Assembly: GCF_024347315.1 (NCBI RefSeq)
Contig: NZ_AP025460.1
Span: 1,054,001 to 1,118,000 of the forward strand
From: Vibrio atlanticus
GTDB lineage: Bacteria; Pseudomonadota; Gammaproteobacteria; Enterobacterales; Vibrionaceae
Length of the DNA stretch: 64,000 nucleotides
Reading direction: 5' to 3'
Under the pieces are notes generated by a model. It was not told the DNA's origin. It saw only the letters and a program-made list of their open reading frames with translations, and ran no database searches. Of the stretch, positions 11,203 to 21,683 are shown one piece after another (the stretch's first letter is position 1; every line of letters begins with the position of its first letter). A program made the position numbers and the translations under genes.

Positions 11203-11439
11203 TCTGTCTCCGCAGTGAGATCACGTCGCTTTAACAAGCTGTAGTACCATTAATCTCAATAATATGAACTGCTTGATATCCTACGATAATTCCCTAGCTC
11301 AAACTACACCAAGAATTGCTAATCGATATATATTCTCATTAAGTGTAGTCATATTAGGGGTTTCTGAACGATTAATACGTCCTGCATTATGATCGGTGTT
11401 ACAAAAATGTAAACGGTTGTTTGAACTTTTGGTGATTGA

Positions 11440-13491
<2,052 letters not shown>

Positions 13492-13583
13492 CAACAAACA
13501 GAATGTTCTCGTTTGATAAGTTTGAATCAGAAAGTTCAATAAGCTGAACTAGACGGGTAACTAAGCTTGGACTAGACAGATAA

Positions 13584-13620
13584 ATAAGGCTCCTAAGTCA
13601 TAGATTTAGGAGCCTTTATT
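13584..13620 (+). terminator. Terminator of fadH
   Basis: The stem AAGGCTCCTAA/TTAGGAGCCTT has a nine-base loop and a short T/A tail about 95 bp past the stop codon. Confidence 0.75.
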
Positions 13621-13736
13621 GTTTCAAGTGTTGTTTGAACTATTGTGTCAATTGGACAGCCGTTGAGATTTATTATCGTTTGTATTCTGTGCTACAGTTC
13701 AACTATACAAACAATAAAAATTAGTAAGGACTTCAA

Positions 13737-14285
13737 ATGGATGCTTTGGATCTATTGCTCAACAGACGCTCTATCGCAAAACTCTCTGATCCGGCACCTG
13801 AAGGTGTAGCGTTAGAAAACATCATCAAAGCGGGTTTACGAGCTCCAGACCATGGCGCATTGACACCGTGGCGCTTTGTTATCGCACAAGGTTCAGGGTT
13901 ACAGAAACTTTCAGACATCTTGGTGCGTGCCGCTGAAGCGGATGAAAGCGAAGAAGCGGTTATCGAGAAAGTAAAGAAAGCGCCGTTCCGAGCTCCAATG
14001 GTGATCACTATCATCGCAAAGGTAACTGAGCACGAGAAAGTGCCTGCGTTCGAACAACACCTGTCTGCGGGTTGTGCTGCGCAAGCAATGCAAATGGCCG
14101 CAGTTGCACAAGGCTTCCAAGGTTTTTGGCGTTCAGGTAAATGGATGTTCCACCCTGAAGTGCACCAAGCTTTCGGCCTAGAAGGCGACGATGAAATTGT
14201 TGGCTTCCTATACCTAGGTACTCCGGGCTGTACGCCAATGAAAGCGCCAGAGCGTGACTTCTCAAAGTTCGTTGAGTTCTTGTAG
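13737..14285 (+). CDS. ydjA: YdjA-type FMN nitroreductase
   Basis: This is a compact 182-residue flavoprotein of the nitroreductase family. Marks are the N-terminal LLNRRSIAKLSDPAP FMN-phosphate segment, LRAPDHGALTPWRF, and LYLGTPG near the end. The length matches E. coli YdjA (183). The physiological substrate is unknown. TAAGGA precedes the ATG. It sits before topB, as in E. coli, but a strong hairpin separates them. Confidence 0.88.
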   Translation: MDALDLLLNRRSIAKLSDPAPEGVALENIIKAGLRAPDHGALTPWRFVIAQGSGLQKLSDILVRAAEADESEEAVIEKVKKAPFRAPMVITIIAKVTEHEKVPAFEQHLSAGCAAQAMQMAAVAQGFQGFWRSGKWMFHPEVHQAFGLEGDDEIVGFLYLGTPGCTPMKAPERDFSKFVEFL

Positions 14286-14357
14286 ATCTCGTCAGGAAAA
14301 TAGCCACACAACGAATTGTTGAATGCTAACTGTATAAACAACCAGTTTTCCTTGATT

Positions 14358-14396
14358 TATTAGGGCCACATTAGATAATGTGGCCCTAATTGTTTG
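14358..14396. terminator. Long hairpin between ydjA and topB
   Basis: A 14-bp perfect inverted repeat TTAGGGCCACATTA/TAATGTGGCCCTAA has almost no loop, and T-rich flanks follow. It ends 24 bp before the topB ATG, so it probably terminates ydjA. Confidence 0.7.
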
Positions 14397-14412
14397 TAGC
14401 ATCTGGAAAAAC

Positions 14413-16389
14413 ATGTCTCGCCTTATTATTGCTGAAAAACCAAGCCTAGGCCGCGCGATCGCCGCCGCACTACCTAATCCACAAAAGAAAGACCAAGGGT
14501 TTATCAAATGTGGCAATGGGGATGTGGTGACTTGGTGTATTGGACACTTATTGGAGCAAGTTGAGCCAGACGCTTATGATGACCGTTATAAGAAATGGAA
14601 CTTAGCCGATCTTCCTATCGTGCCGGAGCAATGGCAGCTAAGACCGCGTAAGACGTCAAGCAAACAGCTCACGGTGATCCGAAAGCTATTGAAGGACGCG
14701 ACCCAAATTGTCCATGCGGGAGACCCGGATAGAGAAGGGCAGTTGCTGGTTGATGAAGTGATTGATTACTGCAAAGTATCCAAGGCTAAGAAAGAGTCGA
14801 TGGACAGGCTACTTATTAGTGACTTGAACTTGCCAGCCGTGAAGCGTGCGCTCTCTCAGATGCGGAGTAACCGCGATTTTATTCCACTTTCTATTTCTGC
14901 ATTGGCGCGCTCTAGAGCCGATTGGCTGTATGGCATGAATATGACTCGCGCGTATACCTTGCTTGGTCAAAAGGCAGGTTACCAAGGGGTATTGTCGGTA
15001 GGGCGAGTGCAAACGCCTGTACTTGGTTTGGTCGTAAGGCGTGATGAAGAGATCGAAAATTTCATTCCGAAAGATTACTTCACTCTGCATGCGCTGATCC
15101 CTTACCAAAACAACGGGCAGAGCTTTGATATTCGAGCGCGTTGGAAACCAAGCGAAGCATGTAAGCCATGGCAAGATGAAGAAGGCCGGGTGCTCAATCG
15201 AAAACTGGTTGAGAACGTGGCTCAGCGAATTGCGAATCAACCCGCGACGGTGACGGAATCAGAGCAAAAGCAAAGTAAACAAGCTGCGCCACTGCCTTAT
15301 TCGCTGTCAGCACTGCAGATTGATGCGTCTAAGCGTTTTGGTATGAGTGCTCAGCAGGTGTTAGACACTTGTCAGTCGTTGTACGAGAAACACAAACTCA
15401 TCACTTACCCGCGTTCTGATAGCCGCTATCTACCTAAAGATCACTACTCACAAAGAGAGTCGGTCGTGGATGCTATCGCTAACAATGCGAAAGAGCTGCA
15501 AAGTGGTGCTCAAGGTGCGGATCTTTCTCTTAAATCAAAAGCATGGAACGACAGCAAGGTCGACGCTCACCACGCGATAATCCCAACACCGAAGAAATCA
15601 TCGGTGAATGGCCTGTCTGCCAACGAGATGAAAATCTATCAGCAAATTGCTCGTCAGTATCTGATGCAGTTTTATCCGCCGGCCATTTTTGCTGATGCCA
15701 AGCTTGTGTTTGATATCGCTGGTGGCGTGTTCATCGCAAAAGGGCGTCAGCTTATCAACCCGGGCTGGAAAGTGTTGATGGGGAAAACGGACACTGAAGA
15801 AAAAGGTGATGGCACGGATACGGTACCTCCATTGGATAAAGGTACGGTGTTGACGTGTCGTGAAGGCATTATTGGCGATAAGAAAACCGAACCACCAAAG
15901 CACTTCACGGAAGCGACCTTGCTACAAGCGATGACTGGTATCGCGCGCTTTGTGGCAAATAAAGACCTCAAAGCCATTTTGAAAGAGACCGACGGCCTTG
16001 GAACAGAGGCGACTCGTGCTGGCATTCTAGATACTCTATTTAAAAGGCAGTTGCTAACGCGTCAAGGTAAGAGTATTCATAGTAGCCCTGCGGGCAGAGG
16101 CTTGATTCATGCTTTACCTGAGGACTCGACCTTCCCCGACATGACGGCACACTGGGAGCACCAGTTGCAAGGTATGGCAGAACGAAATCAAGCGTATCAA
16201 CCTTTCATGCAAGCGCTAGAAAGTAAGATTGATGGTTTGATGGGCAAGGTAAAAACGGGAGAAGTTCCTGAATCACTCCGCCACCTTCCTAAAGTCGAAA
16301 GACCAGCGTTTAAACGTCGTAAGGGCGGTGGCGCGAAGAAGTCTTATGCCAAGAAAGGTACCTATGCTAAGAAGGGCGCGAAAAGCTAA
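14413..16389 (+). CDS. topB: DNA topoisomerase III
   Basis: The 658-residue type IA topoisomerase (E. coli 653) decatenates DNA with RecQ-type helicases. The Toprim acidic motif is [16 protein letters not shown]. The active-site tyrosine is in [12 protein letters not shown]. The C-terminus is a lysine-rich tail with two near-repeats, SYAKKG and TYAKKG, likely for DNA contact. The start at 14413 gives [17 protein letters not shown], the normal N-terminus; an upstream in-frame ATG would lie in the terminator hairpin. Confidence 0.95.
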   Translation: MSRLIIAEKPSLGRAIAAALPNPQKKDQGFIKCGNGDVVTWCIGHLLEQVEPDAYDDRYKKWNLADLPIVPEQWQLRPRKTSSKQLTVIRKLLKDATQIVHAGDPDREGQLLVDEVIDYCKVSKAKKESMDRLLISDLNLPAVKRALSQMRSNRDFIPLSISALARSRADWLYGMNMTRAYTLLGQKAGYQGVLSVGRVQTPVLGLVVRRDEEIENFIPKDYFTLHALIPYQNNGQSFDIRARWKPSEACKPWQDEEGRVLNRKLVENVAQRIANQPATVTESEQKQSKQAAPLPYSLSALQIDASKRFGMSAQQVLDTCQSLYEKHKLITYPRSDSRYLPKDHYSQRESVVDAIANNAKELQSGAQGADLSLKSKAWNDSKVDAHHAIIPTPKKSSVNGLSANEMKIYQQIARQYLMQFYPPAIFADAKLVFDIAGGVFIAKGRQLINPGWKVLMGKTDTEEKGDGTDTVPPLDKGTVLTCREGIIGDKKTEPPKHFTEATLLQAMTGIARFVANKDLKAILKETDGLGTEATRAGILDTLFKRQLLTRQGKSIHSSPAGRGLIHALPEDSTFPDMTAHWEHQLQGMAERNQAYQPFMQALESKIDGLMGKVKTGEVPESLRHLPKVERPAFKRRKGGGAKKSYAKKGTYAKKGAKS

Positions 16390-16407
16390 GACTTATTGAC
16401 ATTAGGA

Positions 16408-17409
16408 TCAACGTCCGACCTTGTGGCCACAACGCTTAAACAACTGTTGCCAATAGTCGACATGGCGACGAGTTGATGATCGAAAAGCTTGATGTGCATC
16501 TTGGATGGGAAAGTAATAATTGTGCAGTTCAGGTTGCGCGTCAAACATCCCTAGTTGAGGGGCTAACTGCTGATAGTAGCCATCTAGCTGCGCCATGTAG
16601 GGCTGCACCTTACCAATGTATTGTTGTTCGAACACATTGTTGAGATAACGAAACTTAGTTGTGTCTCGCTGCTTACCACAGATGATGTTGTCATCAAAAT
16701 TTGTCAGCTGCTTGGTGATGGTATCCAGTTCTGCCGAAGCACGAGCCAGCGAGTAGTATAAATCCCCGAGCGTAGAGCTCTTCTCTAATACTTCTTGTAC
16801 CTCAGTGGTTTTGCCGGAAACGAGCGGCGCGTTTAACGCTTGGTTGAGATGTTCTAAGGCGCCACTGGTTTGTCGTACCTGATCGCCGATATCAGCGTGT
16901 AACCACCGACTACCACGCATCTGAGACTGCATCGCATCGCTGGCATAGATTAGATTCCACTGGTGCCGCGGAAACTGTGCGAGCTTCTGCTGCTCGATTT
17001 CTTTCAGTAGCTCTACGACCTCAGGGTCTAATTCGCTACCGGATAAGCATCTCCCGACACCTGCAAGTAGGGCGACTTGATAATCGTAATTACGAAACTC
17101 ATCCGCGACTTTCCCAAGAACCGAATTTCTTTCTGCAATCAGATTGAACAATCCACACTGACGAAGCTGGTAACTGTCGATGAGACCGATAGAAAGCGAG
17201 GGCACGTCAAGCAGCAGTTCTCGTTTTCTCGGTAGGCTTTCAAATTCCCATTCCTCTTTTATCTCGTCAGCATCTTGTACTCTGGCTATCTTGGTTTGAT
17301 AGTCGTCGAACAAGTCGCCGGGGCCATCACTGAAACAGCCAGCTAGCATCACCGTCAGACAAAACAGCGTTGAGTGCTTAACTAGGTTTGAGAGAGGGCC
17401 TAAATTCAT
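16408..17409 (-). CDS. DUF3080 family lipoprotein
   Basis: The 333-residue protein has a signal segment with lipobox LAGC, then a mostly helical domain with paired cysteines (RQCGLF, GRCL). I recognise the DUF3080 family; its role is unknown. Its start lies 7 bp after the stop codon of the upstream short-chain dehydrogenase, so the two form an operon. It is convergent with topB across an 18-bp gap. Confidence 0.75.
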   Translation of the reverse strand: MNLGPLSNLVKHSTLFCLTVMLAGCFSDGPGDLFDDYQTKIARVQDADEIKEEWEFESLPRKRELLLDVPSLSIGLIDSYQLRQCGLFNLIAERNSVLGKVADEFRNYDYQVALLAGVGRCLSGSELDPEVVELLKEIEQQKLAQFPRHQWNLIYASDAMQSQMRGSRWLHADIGDQVRQTSGALEHLNQALNAPLVSGKTTEVQEVLEKSSTLGDLYYSLARASAELDTITKQLTNFDDNIICGKQRDTTKFRYLNNVFEQQYIGKVQPYMAQLDGYYQQLAPQLGMFDAQPELHNYYFPIQDAHQAFRSSTRRHVDYWQQLFKRCGHKVGR

Positions 17410-17416
17410 CTGTGGA

Positions 17417-18103
17417 TTACCAGTCTATTTCGCTGCCATCGAAATTGAAGAAGTGACCACTTACTTCGGTATTCGCTGACTCGATGACTTTAATAAGGCC
17501 GGAAGCTGAAGTGTCGGTGTCGATCAGAGCATTGGGCCCGCCCATTTCAGTCTGTACCCAACCTGGATGCAGTGCTAACACCGTAAAGCCATTCTCGGTT
17601 AAGTCGTTGCTTAGGCTCTTCACCACGGAGTTTAGAGCCGCTTTAGATGAACGATAGATGTAGCCTCCGCCTGATGTGTTTTCAGACATGCTACCCACTC
17701 TAGATGAAAGACAGGCGATCTTTTTGACGTCACTACTTTCTATAAGAGGTAATAGAGTCTCGACAAGCTTCAATGGAGCAATTGTGTTGATTTCAAATAC
17801 ACGACGCCACTCTTCTACATCGGTATTACCCAGACCGTAACCTTTAGGGCCATAGTAGCCAGCGTTGTTGATCAAGATATCAATCGACTCTATTTGCGAG
17901 GGGAGTTGTTCTACTGCTTGATAATCGGTTATTTCTAATTGAATGCAGGTCAGATTGGTGTTGTGTTCTGCGAGTGAGAGCAGTTCTTTTGCTGAATGTG
18001 TATCACGATAAGTCGCGTACACCTTGTGGTTATCTTCCAAGTATTGTCGAGTCAGGCTTAAGCCAATGCCGCGGTTCGCTCCAGTAATAAAAATAACGCT
18101 CAT
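17417..18103 (-). CDS. Short-chain dehydrogenase/reductase
   Basis: The 228-residue Rossmann-fold oxidoreductase has the NAD(P) motif TGANRGIG near the N-terminus, then INNAG, a catalytic serine in CLSSRVGS and the YRSSK catalytic pair. It resembles the CsgA-like subgroup. The substrate is unknown. The ATG at 18103 follows GGAAAAGGA and is preferred over an open frame starting at 18124. It is the first gene of a pair with the DUF3080 lipoprotein. Confidence 0.88.
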   Translation of the reverse strand: MSVIFITGANRGIGLSLTRQYLEDNHKVYATYRDTHSAKELLSLAEHNTNLTCIQLEITDYQAVEQLPSQIESIDILINNAGYYGPKGYGLGNTDVEEWRRVFEINTIAPLKLVETLLPLIESSDVKKIACLSSRVGSMSENTSGGGYIYRSSKAALNSVVKSLSNDLTENGFTVLALHPGWVQTEMGGPNALIDTDTSASGLIKVIESANTEVSGHFFNFDGSEIDW

Positions 18104-18128
18104 GGTGATTCCTTTTCCGTTCAATTAG

Positions 18129-18254
18129 TTAAGTTTGATGGCTTAACACGAGAAAATCAACGCTCCACCAACTGGCCATTAGCATTCCTATAAAAATCAT
18201 TACTGCTGCTGTCGAGCCGCAGATCACCCCACAGATGAGTATTACGTTTTTCAT
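18129..18254 (-). CDS. Small membrane peptide, 41 residues, behind a Fur box
   Basis: The ATG at 18252-18254 opens a 41-codon frame: MKNVILICGV, a hydrophobic stretch covering about residues 3-30 (one or two short membrane segments), and a polar tail. AAGAGA lies upstream as a modest ribosome site. A Fur box is 29 bp further upstream. It reads toward the SDR gene with a 25-bp gap and may be co-transcribed. I know no family for it; being a real gene is an inference from the context. Confidence 0.5.
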   Translation of the reverse strand: MKNVILICGVICGSTAAVMIFIGMLMASWWSVDFLVLSHQT

Positions 18255-18282
18255 TGCTGTCTCTTGTAAAAAGTAAGTGTAG

Positions 18283-18297
18283 TGATAATTATTACCA
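18283..18297. promoter_or_regulatory. Fur box between the small membrane peptide and the HDAC-like gene
   Basis: TGATAATTATTACCA matches the 7-1-7 Fur pattern at 13 of 14 arm positions. It lies 29 bp from the small peptide start (minus strand) and 69 bp from the HDAC-like gene start (plus strand), so it could control either. Confidence 0.7.
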
Positions 18298-18365
18298 TTA
18301 ATTAAGGTTGTCGCCAAGTCTGAGACTGTTATGATTTTGAGATTGATACGTAATACGCCCGATCT

Positions 18366-19286
18366 ATGACTCCTTTAATTTACCATCCAATTTATTCTCA
18401 GTTGCCTTTACCAGAAGGGCATCGTTATCCAATCAATAAATATCAACTGTTGCACAGTGCTGTGACGCACCACATGGATAGCGATCCAAAATGGGGTAAT
18501 GCATTCGAAATGTTCCAGCCAATGCCTGTTTCGGTAGAACAAGTAAAGCAGGTACACGATGGTGAATATGTCGATTTGCTAGTTTCTGGAAATTTGCCAG
18601 CAGCAAAAATGAGACGTATCGGCTTTCCGTGGAGTGAACAGCTTATAGAAAGGACACTCTATTCAAGTGGTGGAACCTGCTTGGCCGCTGAAATGGCCAT
18701 CGAGAGTGGTTTAGCGATTCATCTCAGCGGTGGCTATCATCATGCGCACCGAGATTTTGGCAGTGGCTTCTGTTTGTTGAATGATCTGGTCTTGGCGGCC
18801 AAGCACGCATTAACCTTTGAGCATATAGATAAAGTGCTGATCGTCGACAGTGATGTTCACCATGGCGATGGTACAGCGACACTTTGCCAAGAGAGCGATG
18901 AGATTGTTACTTTGTCATTCCACTGCGATAAGAACTTCCCTGCGCGTAAACCGTTATCTGATTTAGATGTGCCATTAAGTCGTGAAACAGAAGATGAAGA
19001 GTTCTTACGTTGTTTTGAACAAGTCACCAAGTTGGCGATTGCGCATCACCAACCTGATCTCATTATTTATGACGCGGGGATCGACATCCATCAAGACGAT
19101 GAACTGGGTTATTTGAATGTTTCGACAAAAGGGATATTTGAACGCGACTGTTTCATGATTGAATTAGCGAAATCAGAGTCTATTCCAATGGCGTGTGTAG
19201 TCGGTGGCGGATATCGAACTGAACATCAAGATCTGGTGCCGATTCACATGCAGTTATTGAAGGCCGCATTTACTGTCAGCAGTTGA
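18366..19286 (+). CDS. Histone-deacetylase-family zinc amidohydrolase
   Basis: The 306-residue protein has the HDAC-superfamily active site. The histidine pair is in GGYHHAHRDFGSGFC. The zinc ligands D and H are in VDSDVHHGDGT, and the late aspartate is in YDAGIDIHQDD. Bacterial members deacetylate polyamines, acetyl-lysine on acetyl-CoA synthetase or small molecules; which of these applies here cannot be told. It is monocistronic with a terminator behind it, and is the last core gene before the integrated elements. Confidence 0.88.
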   Translation: MTPLIYHPIYSQLPLPEGHRYPINKYQLLHSAVTHHMDSDPKWGNAFEMFQPMPVSVEQVKQVHDGEYVDLLVSGNLPAAKMRRIGFPWSEQLIERTLYSSGGTCLAAEMAIESGLAIHLSGGYHHAHRDFGSGFCLLNDLVLAAKHALTFEHIDKVLIVDSDVHHGDGTATLCQESDEIVTLSFHCDKNFPARKPLSDLDVPLSRETEDEEFLRCFEQVTKLAIAHHQPDLIIYDAGIDIHQDDELGYLNVSTKGIFERDCFMIELAKSESIPMACVVGGGYRTEHQDLVPIHMQLLKAAFTVSS

Positions 19287-19314
19287 GTGGTGAGCTTGTG
19301 TGATCTCCAGATAC

Positions 19315-19345
19315 AAAAAAGCCGCTGATTTCTCAGCGGCTTTCT
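19315..19345. terminator. Ancestral tRNA-Ser terminator, copy 1
   Basis: The stem GCCGCTGA/TCAGCGGC has A6 and TTTCTT flanks. The same sequence recurs at 23497-23527, and each copy sits beside a tRNA-Ser 3' fragment. It also serves the convergent HDAC-like gene. Confidence 0.85.
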
Positions 19346-19350
19346 TAAAT

Positions 19351-19377
19351 GTGGTGGAGGGATAGGGATTTGAACCC
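19351..19377 (-). repeat. Attachment-site repeat (orphan tRNA-Ser 3' end), element 1
   Basis: These 27 bp are identical to the last part of the tRNA-Ser gene including the encoded CCA. The match stops abruptly at 19378, where element DNA begins. Confidence 0.88.
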
Positions 19378-19664
19378 AACCACCAAAAAATTAAATGCTT
19401 ATTTTACAATTATTTAATTGATCTATCGAAAATCATTTTAATCGTTTGTCTTGTACAGATTAAACCTTACTTCACCGTTTAGCGTCAAGATATATCAGAT
19501 TGATATGTTAGTAAGTTAGGGCGGAACGTTATTAACGTTGCCCTTACTTGGAGAAAAACACTCAGGCATACATCCTTCTAGAGCAAAACACAAAATTTAC
19601 TTATAGAGAGGCTCGGCCTGTCAACTCTCGGGACTTAACGCTGACTACGCAGCGCTTAATCCTA
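19378..19664. other. Non-coding left end of element 1
   Basis: I see no supported gene in these 287 bp. An imperfect inverted repeat built around AACGTT-ATT-AACGTT, with GGGC/GCCC arms, lies near 19515-19550. An imperfect hairpin around TTAACGCTG/CAGCGCTTAA lies at about 19634-19660. Both sit where an attC site would be if the neighbouring gene were an integron-like cassette. Confidence 0.4.
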
Positions 19665-19669
19665 ATTTG

Positions 19670-20095
19670 TTATGCATTTCTTCCAAGCTCAGAATCTGGC
19701 CCCAACTTACTACTAAAAACGAACATACAACTAACTAAAATACCTAACTCAAAAAGCTGACATAGAAAAGATGCCGCCTTAAACACCAGACCAGTTTCCA
19801 TCCAAGGCGTCGCTATTTCGATTAGCACAGCGGCTAAAACCAAAGTATACCCAATCCGTTGATGCCATTTACCTAACACTGGCGAAAAATGGTGGAAAGC
19901 TAACAAGTAGAGCACCGAAAAAAAAGGCATTATAAACCAGGTGAAATACTCAAAAATTTCAACCAATGAGCTACCACCTTCACCCAAAGTCGCCATTAGT
20001 ATCGGGATAATAAAATTGAGTAGCATATAAAGAAACGGATATATAAGAATACCCAAGGCAAGGTACTGAACTGATTTTTTAACTCTACTTTCCAC
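19670..20095 (-). CDS. Small four-helix membrane protein, cassette-like
   Basis: The 141-residue protein starts with GTG behind AAGG. It has about four hydrophobic segments, near residues 12-36, 48-68, 82-98 and 105-128, and a short basic N-terminus, so it is probably an inner-membrane protein. I do not recognise a family. The gene is framed by an 11-bp inverted repeat, ATTTGTTATGC at 19665-19675 and its complement at 20124-20134; the stop codon lies inside the first copy, as in integron gene cassettes. Confidence 0.6.
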   Translation of the reverse strand: MESRVKKSVQYLALGILIYPFLYMLLNFIIPILMATLGEGGSSLVEIFEYFTWFIMPFFSVLYLLAFHHFSPVLGKWHQRIGYTLVLAAVLIEIATPWMETGLVFKAASFLCQLFELGILVSCMFVFSSKLGPDSELGRNA

Positions 20096-20207
20096 TTGTA
20101 CTACCTTCTCAAGTTGGAGTAACGCATAACAAATGATATGGACTACCTCTACCTGATACTCAGCGCGCCATACTTACTCAGTACACGCTGAAGAACTGGA
20201 GGTTACT

Positions 20208-20470
20208 ATGTCTACCATTCAAACTATTGGCGTGACCTCACCAAGAATATGTTCAGTATTCACTGTGTCGATGCATATGGCAAGTGTGTCCTGCGCAAAA
20301 ATATCTAAAGAAACAAAATCTTAAATACATTAGCTAAGTTTCCGCCTTGCCTCATCGGTATGGAGGCGTACTCTGGTGCCCATCATTGTGCGTGAGATCT
20401 CAGCAAATGAAATCTTTGGACAAATGTATTTCAGGTGTGTTGCTCCAAACCGTTTCGATCAGATAAGAAA
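20208..20470 (+). pseudogene. IS110-family transposase remnant (N-terminal part)
   Basis: A GGAGG and ATG open with MSTIQTIGV. The sequence then continues in the next frame as DLTKNMFSIHCVDAYGKCVLR, and after an in-frame TAA as LNTLAKFPPCLIGMEAYSGAHHCA, shifting frame again to ARE. These are the characteristic N-terminal strings of IS110-family DEDD transposases. At least two frameshifts and one stop are present, and the catalytic C-terminal region is missing. The 3' limit is approximate. Confidence 0.72.
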
Positions 20471-20530
20471 AAGTACCTTGGAACATTAAATTGTGTATGG
20501 CTGTTTATTTCTACAGATGTACTTTTTAGC

Positions 20531-21298
20531 TTACAAATTTTTATTCAACCATTTCACCGTGTGATCTCGCATATCGTTGGAAAAGTAATGAGATTCCTCA
20601 ACTAAATTGAACTCAATTTCAGTATTGTTTCTATCGTATTTACTCTTCACTTTTTCATAAAAGTCCTTCGCGAAATTGGCAGGAACCCAATCATCTTTCT
20701 CACCATTTATGATCAGCATAGGGCGACTTTCATTTTCTATAAGGTACAAACATGGATCAATCTCTGCCATATACCTAATAGCTAACTTCTCATCATCACT
20801 AAGAGTCTTATTAACTGAATCGGCTTCTAAGGCGAACTTCTCCAAGCCGACAAAATCAGGAGAGCCGATAATTGATACCGCAACTTTAATCCGTTTATTT
20901 TTGGTCAAAGAATAAAATGTGGACATTGCGCCCATAGAGATACCCACAACCGCAATCCTCGATGGATCAATCCTAACGTCTTTCTGATAATGCTCAATGA
21001 GTGTATTTATGTCATCTGAATTCTGCTTGATCACCCCCGACATTCTTTTGATAAATCTCGAATGACTACTAACGTTTCGAGCATTACCATCATCTCTTTC
21101 GCCGTGTTTATCTGCATCAAAGCAGATAACCGAATAACTCTGAAGAGCCAAATTTAAAGCTAGATTAGAGCCTTCATATTTATCATTGCTCCAACCGTGA
21201 CAGACGATGACTAAAGGATTATTTACCGACTCTTTTTTACAATAGAGCAAATATGTAATCTCACCGATCTTACTTTTTTCTACTACAACACCTTCCAT
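20531..21298 (-). CDS. Alpha/beta hydrolase
   Basis: The 255-residue soluble enzyme has a DLH/prolyl-oligopeptidase-like fold. The oxyanion segment is VIVCHGWSNDK, the nucleophile serine is in VVGISMGAMS, the acid is in INGEKDDWVP and the histidine in EESHYFS. There is no signal peptide. The substrate is unknown; esterase or peptidase activity is possible. The ATG at 21298 follows AAGGGG; a GTG two codons upstream is less likely. It is cargo of element 1 and more AT-rich than the core genes. Confidence 0.75.
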   Translation of the reverse strand: MEGVVVEKSKIGEITYLLYCKKESVNNPLVIVCHGWSNDKYEGSNLALNLALQSYSVICFDADKHGERDDGNARNVSSHSRFIKRMSGVIKQNSDDINTLIEHYQKDVRIDPSRIAVVGISMGAMSTFYSLTKNKRIKVAVSIIGSPDFVGLEKFALEADSVNKTLSDDEKLAIRYMAEIDPCLYLIENESRPMLIINGEKDDWVPANFAKDFYEKVKSKYDRNNTEIEFNLVEESHYFSNDMRDHTVKWLNKNL

Positions 21299-21304
21299 GA
21301 ACAC

Positions 21305-21552
21305 CCCTTATATTTCAATATATTCGTTTATGAGCACGATAAACCGTTAAACTTCAGAAAACAGCTAAAGCTGATTAGACGGCAAAGTATTATTCATTAT
21401 CTTTCTTGGCGCAACGAGATTCATATCAGCTTAATTTACAGCATGCGAACAAGTAAAGGATTTACCGAACAATGGGGCATTTCTGAGTCAGGGTTGTCTG
21501 TTGGGTTGGTTAATTTCATGTTGGTGTTCATGGCTAGCCATGGTAGGGAGTT
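21305..21552. other. Non-coding region upstream of the hydrolase
   Basis: About 250 bp have no supported gene. The part next to 21298 is AT-rich and probably holds the hydrolase promoter. Confidence 0.4.
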
Positions 21553-21673
21553 AAGAGGCTCGCCTCTTACCCGCAGCTCACGTTCATCTTTTGCGAAGCA
21601 AAAGTGTGACGGGAGCGCAACGGGTTGCTATACCGTCTCACTTTTTTAGAGACGGTTTTTGGCGGTTTACCGC
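21553..21673. repeat. Structured repeat 3' of the element 1 integrase
   Basis: A string of hairpins ends 11 bp from the integrase stop codon. It runs AAGAGG-CTCG-CCTCTT (21553-21568), a 66-bp core (21564-21629) with CTTTTGC-GAA-GCAAAAG, then CCGTCTC/GAGACGG with a T-run, then GGCGGTTTACCGCC (21660-21673). The 66-bp core is 63/66 identical to 27713-27778 in element 2. The CCGTCTC hairpin with T5 may also work as a terminator. The function is not known. Confidence 0.75.
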
Positions 21674-21683
21674 CAAGCTTATT

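Noticed and set aside
21443..21649. 68-codon open frame over the structured repeat in element 1 (and a 74-codon frame at 27577-27801)
   Set aside because: Both are translations of the hairpin repeat itself; they share the same peptide only because the DNA is repeated, and have no ribosome site.
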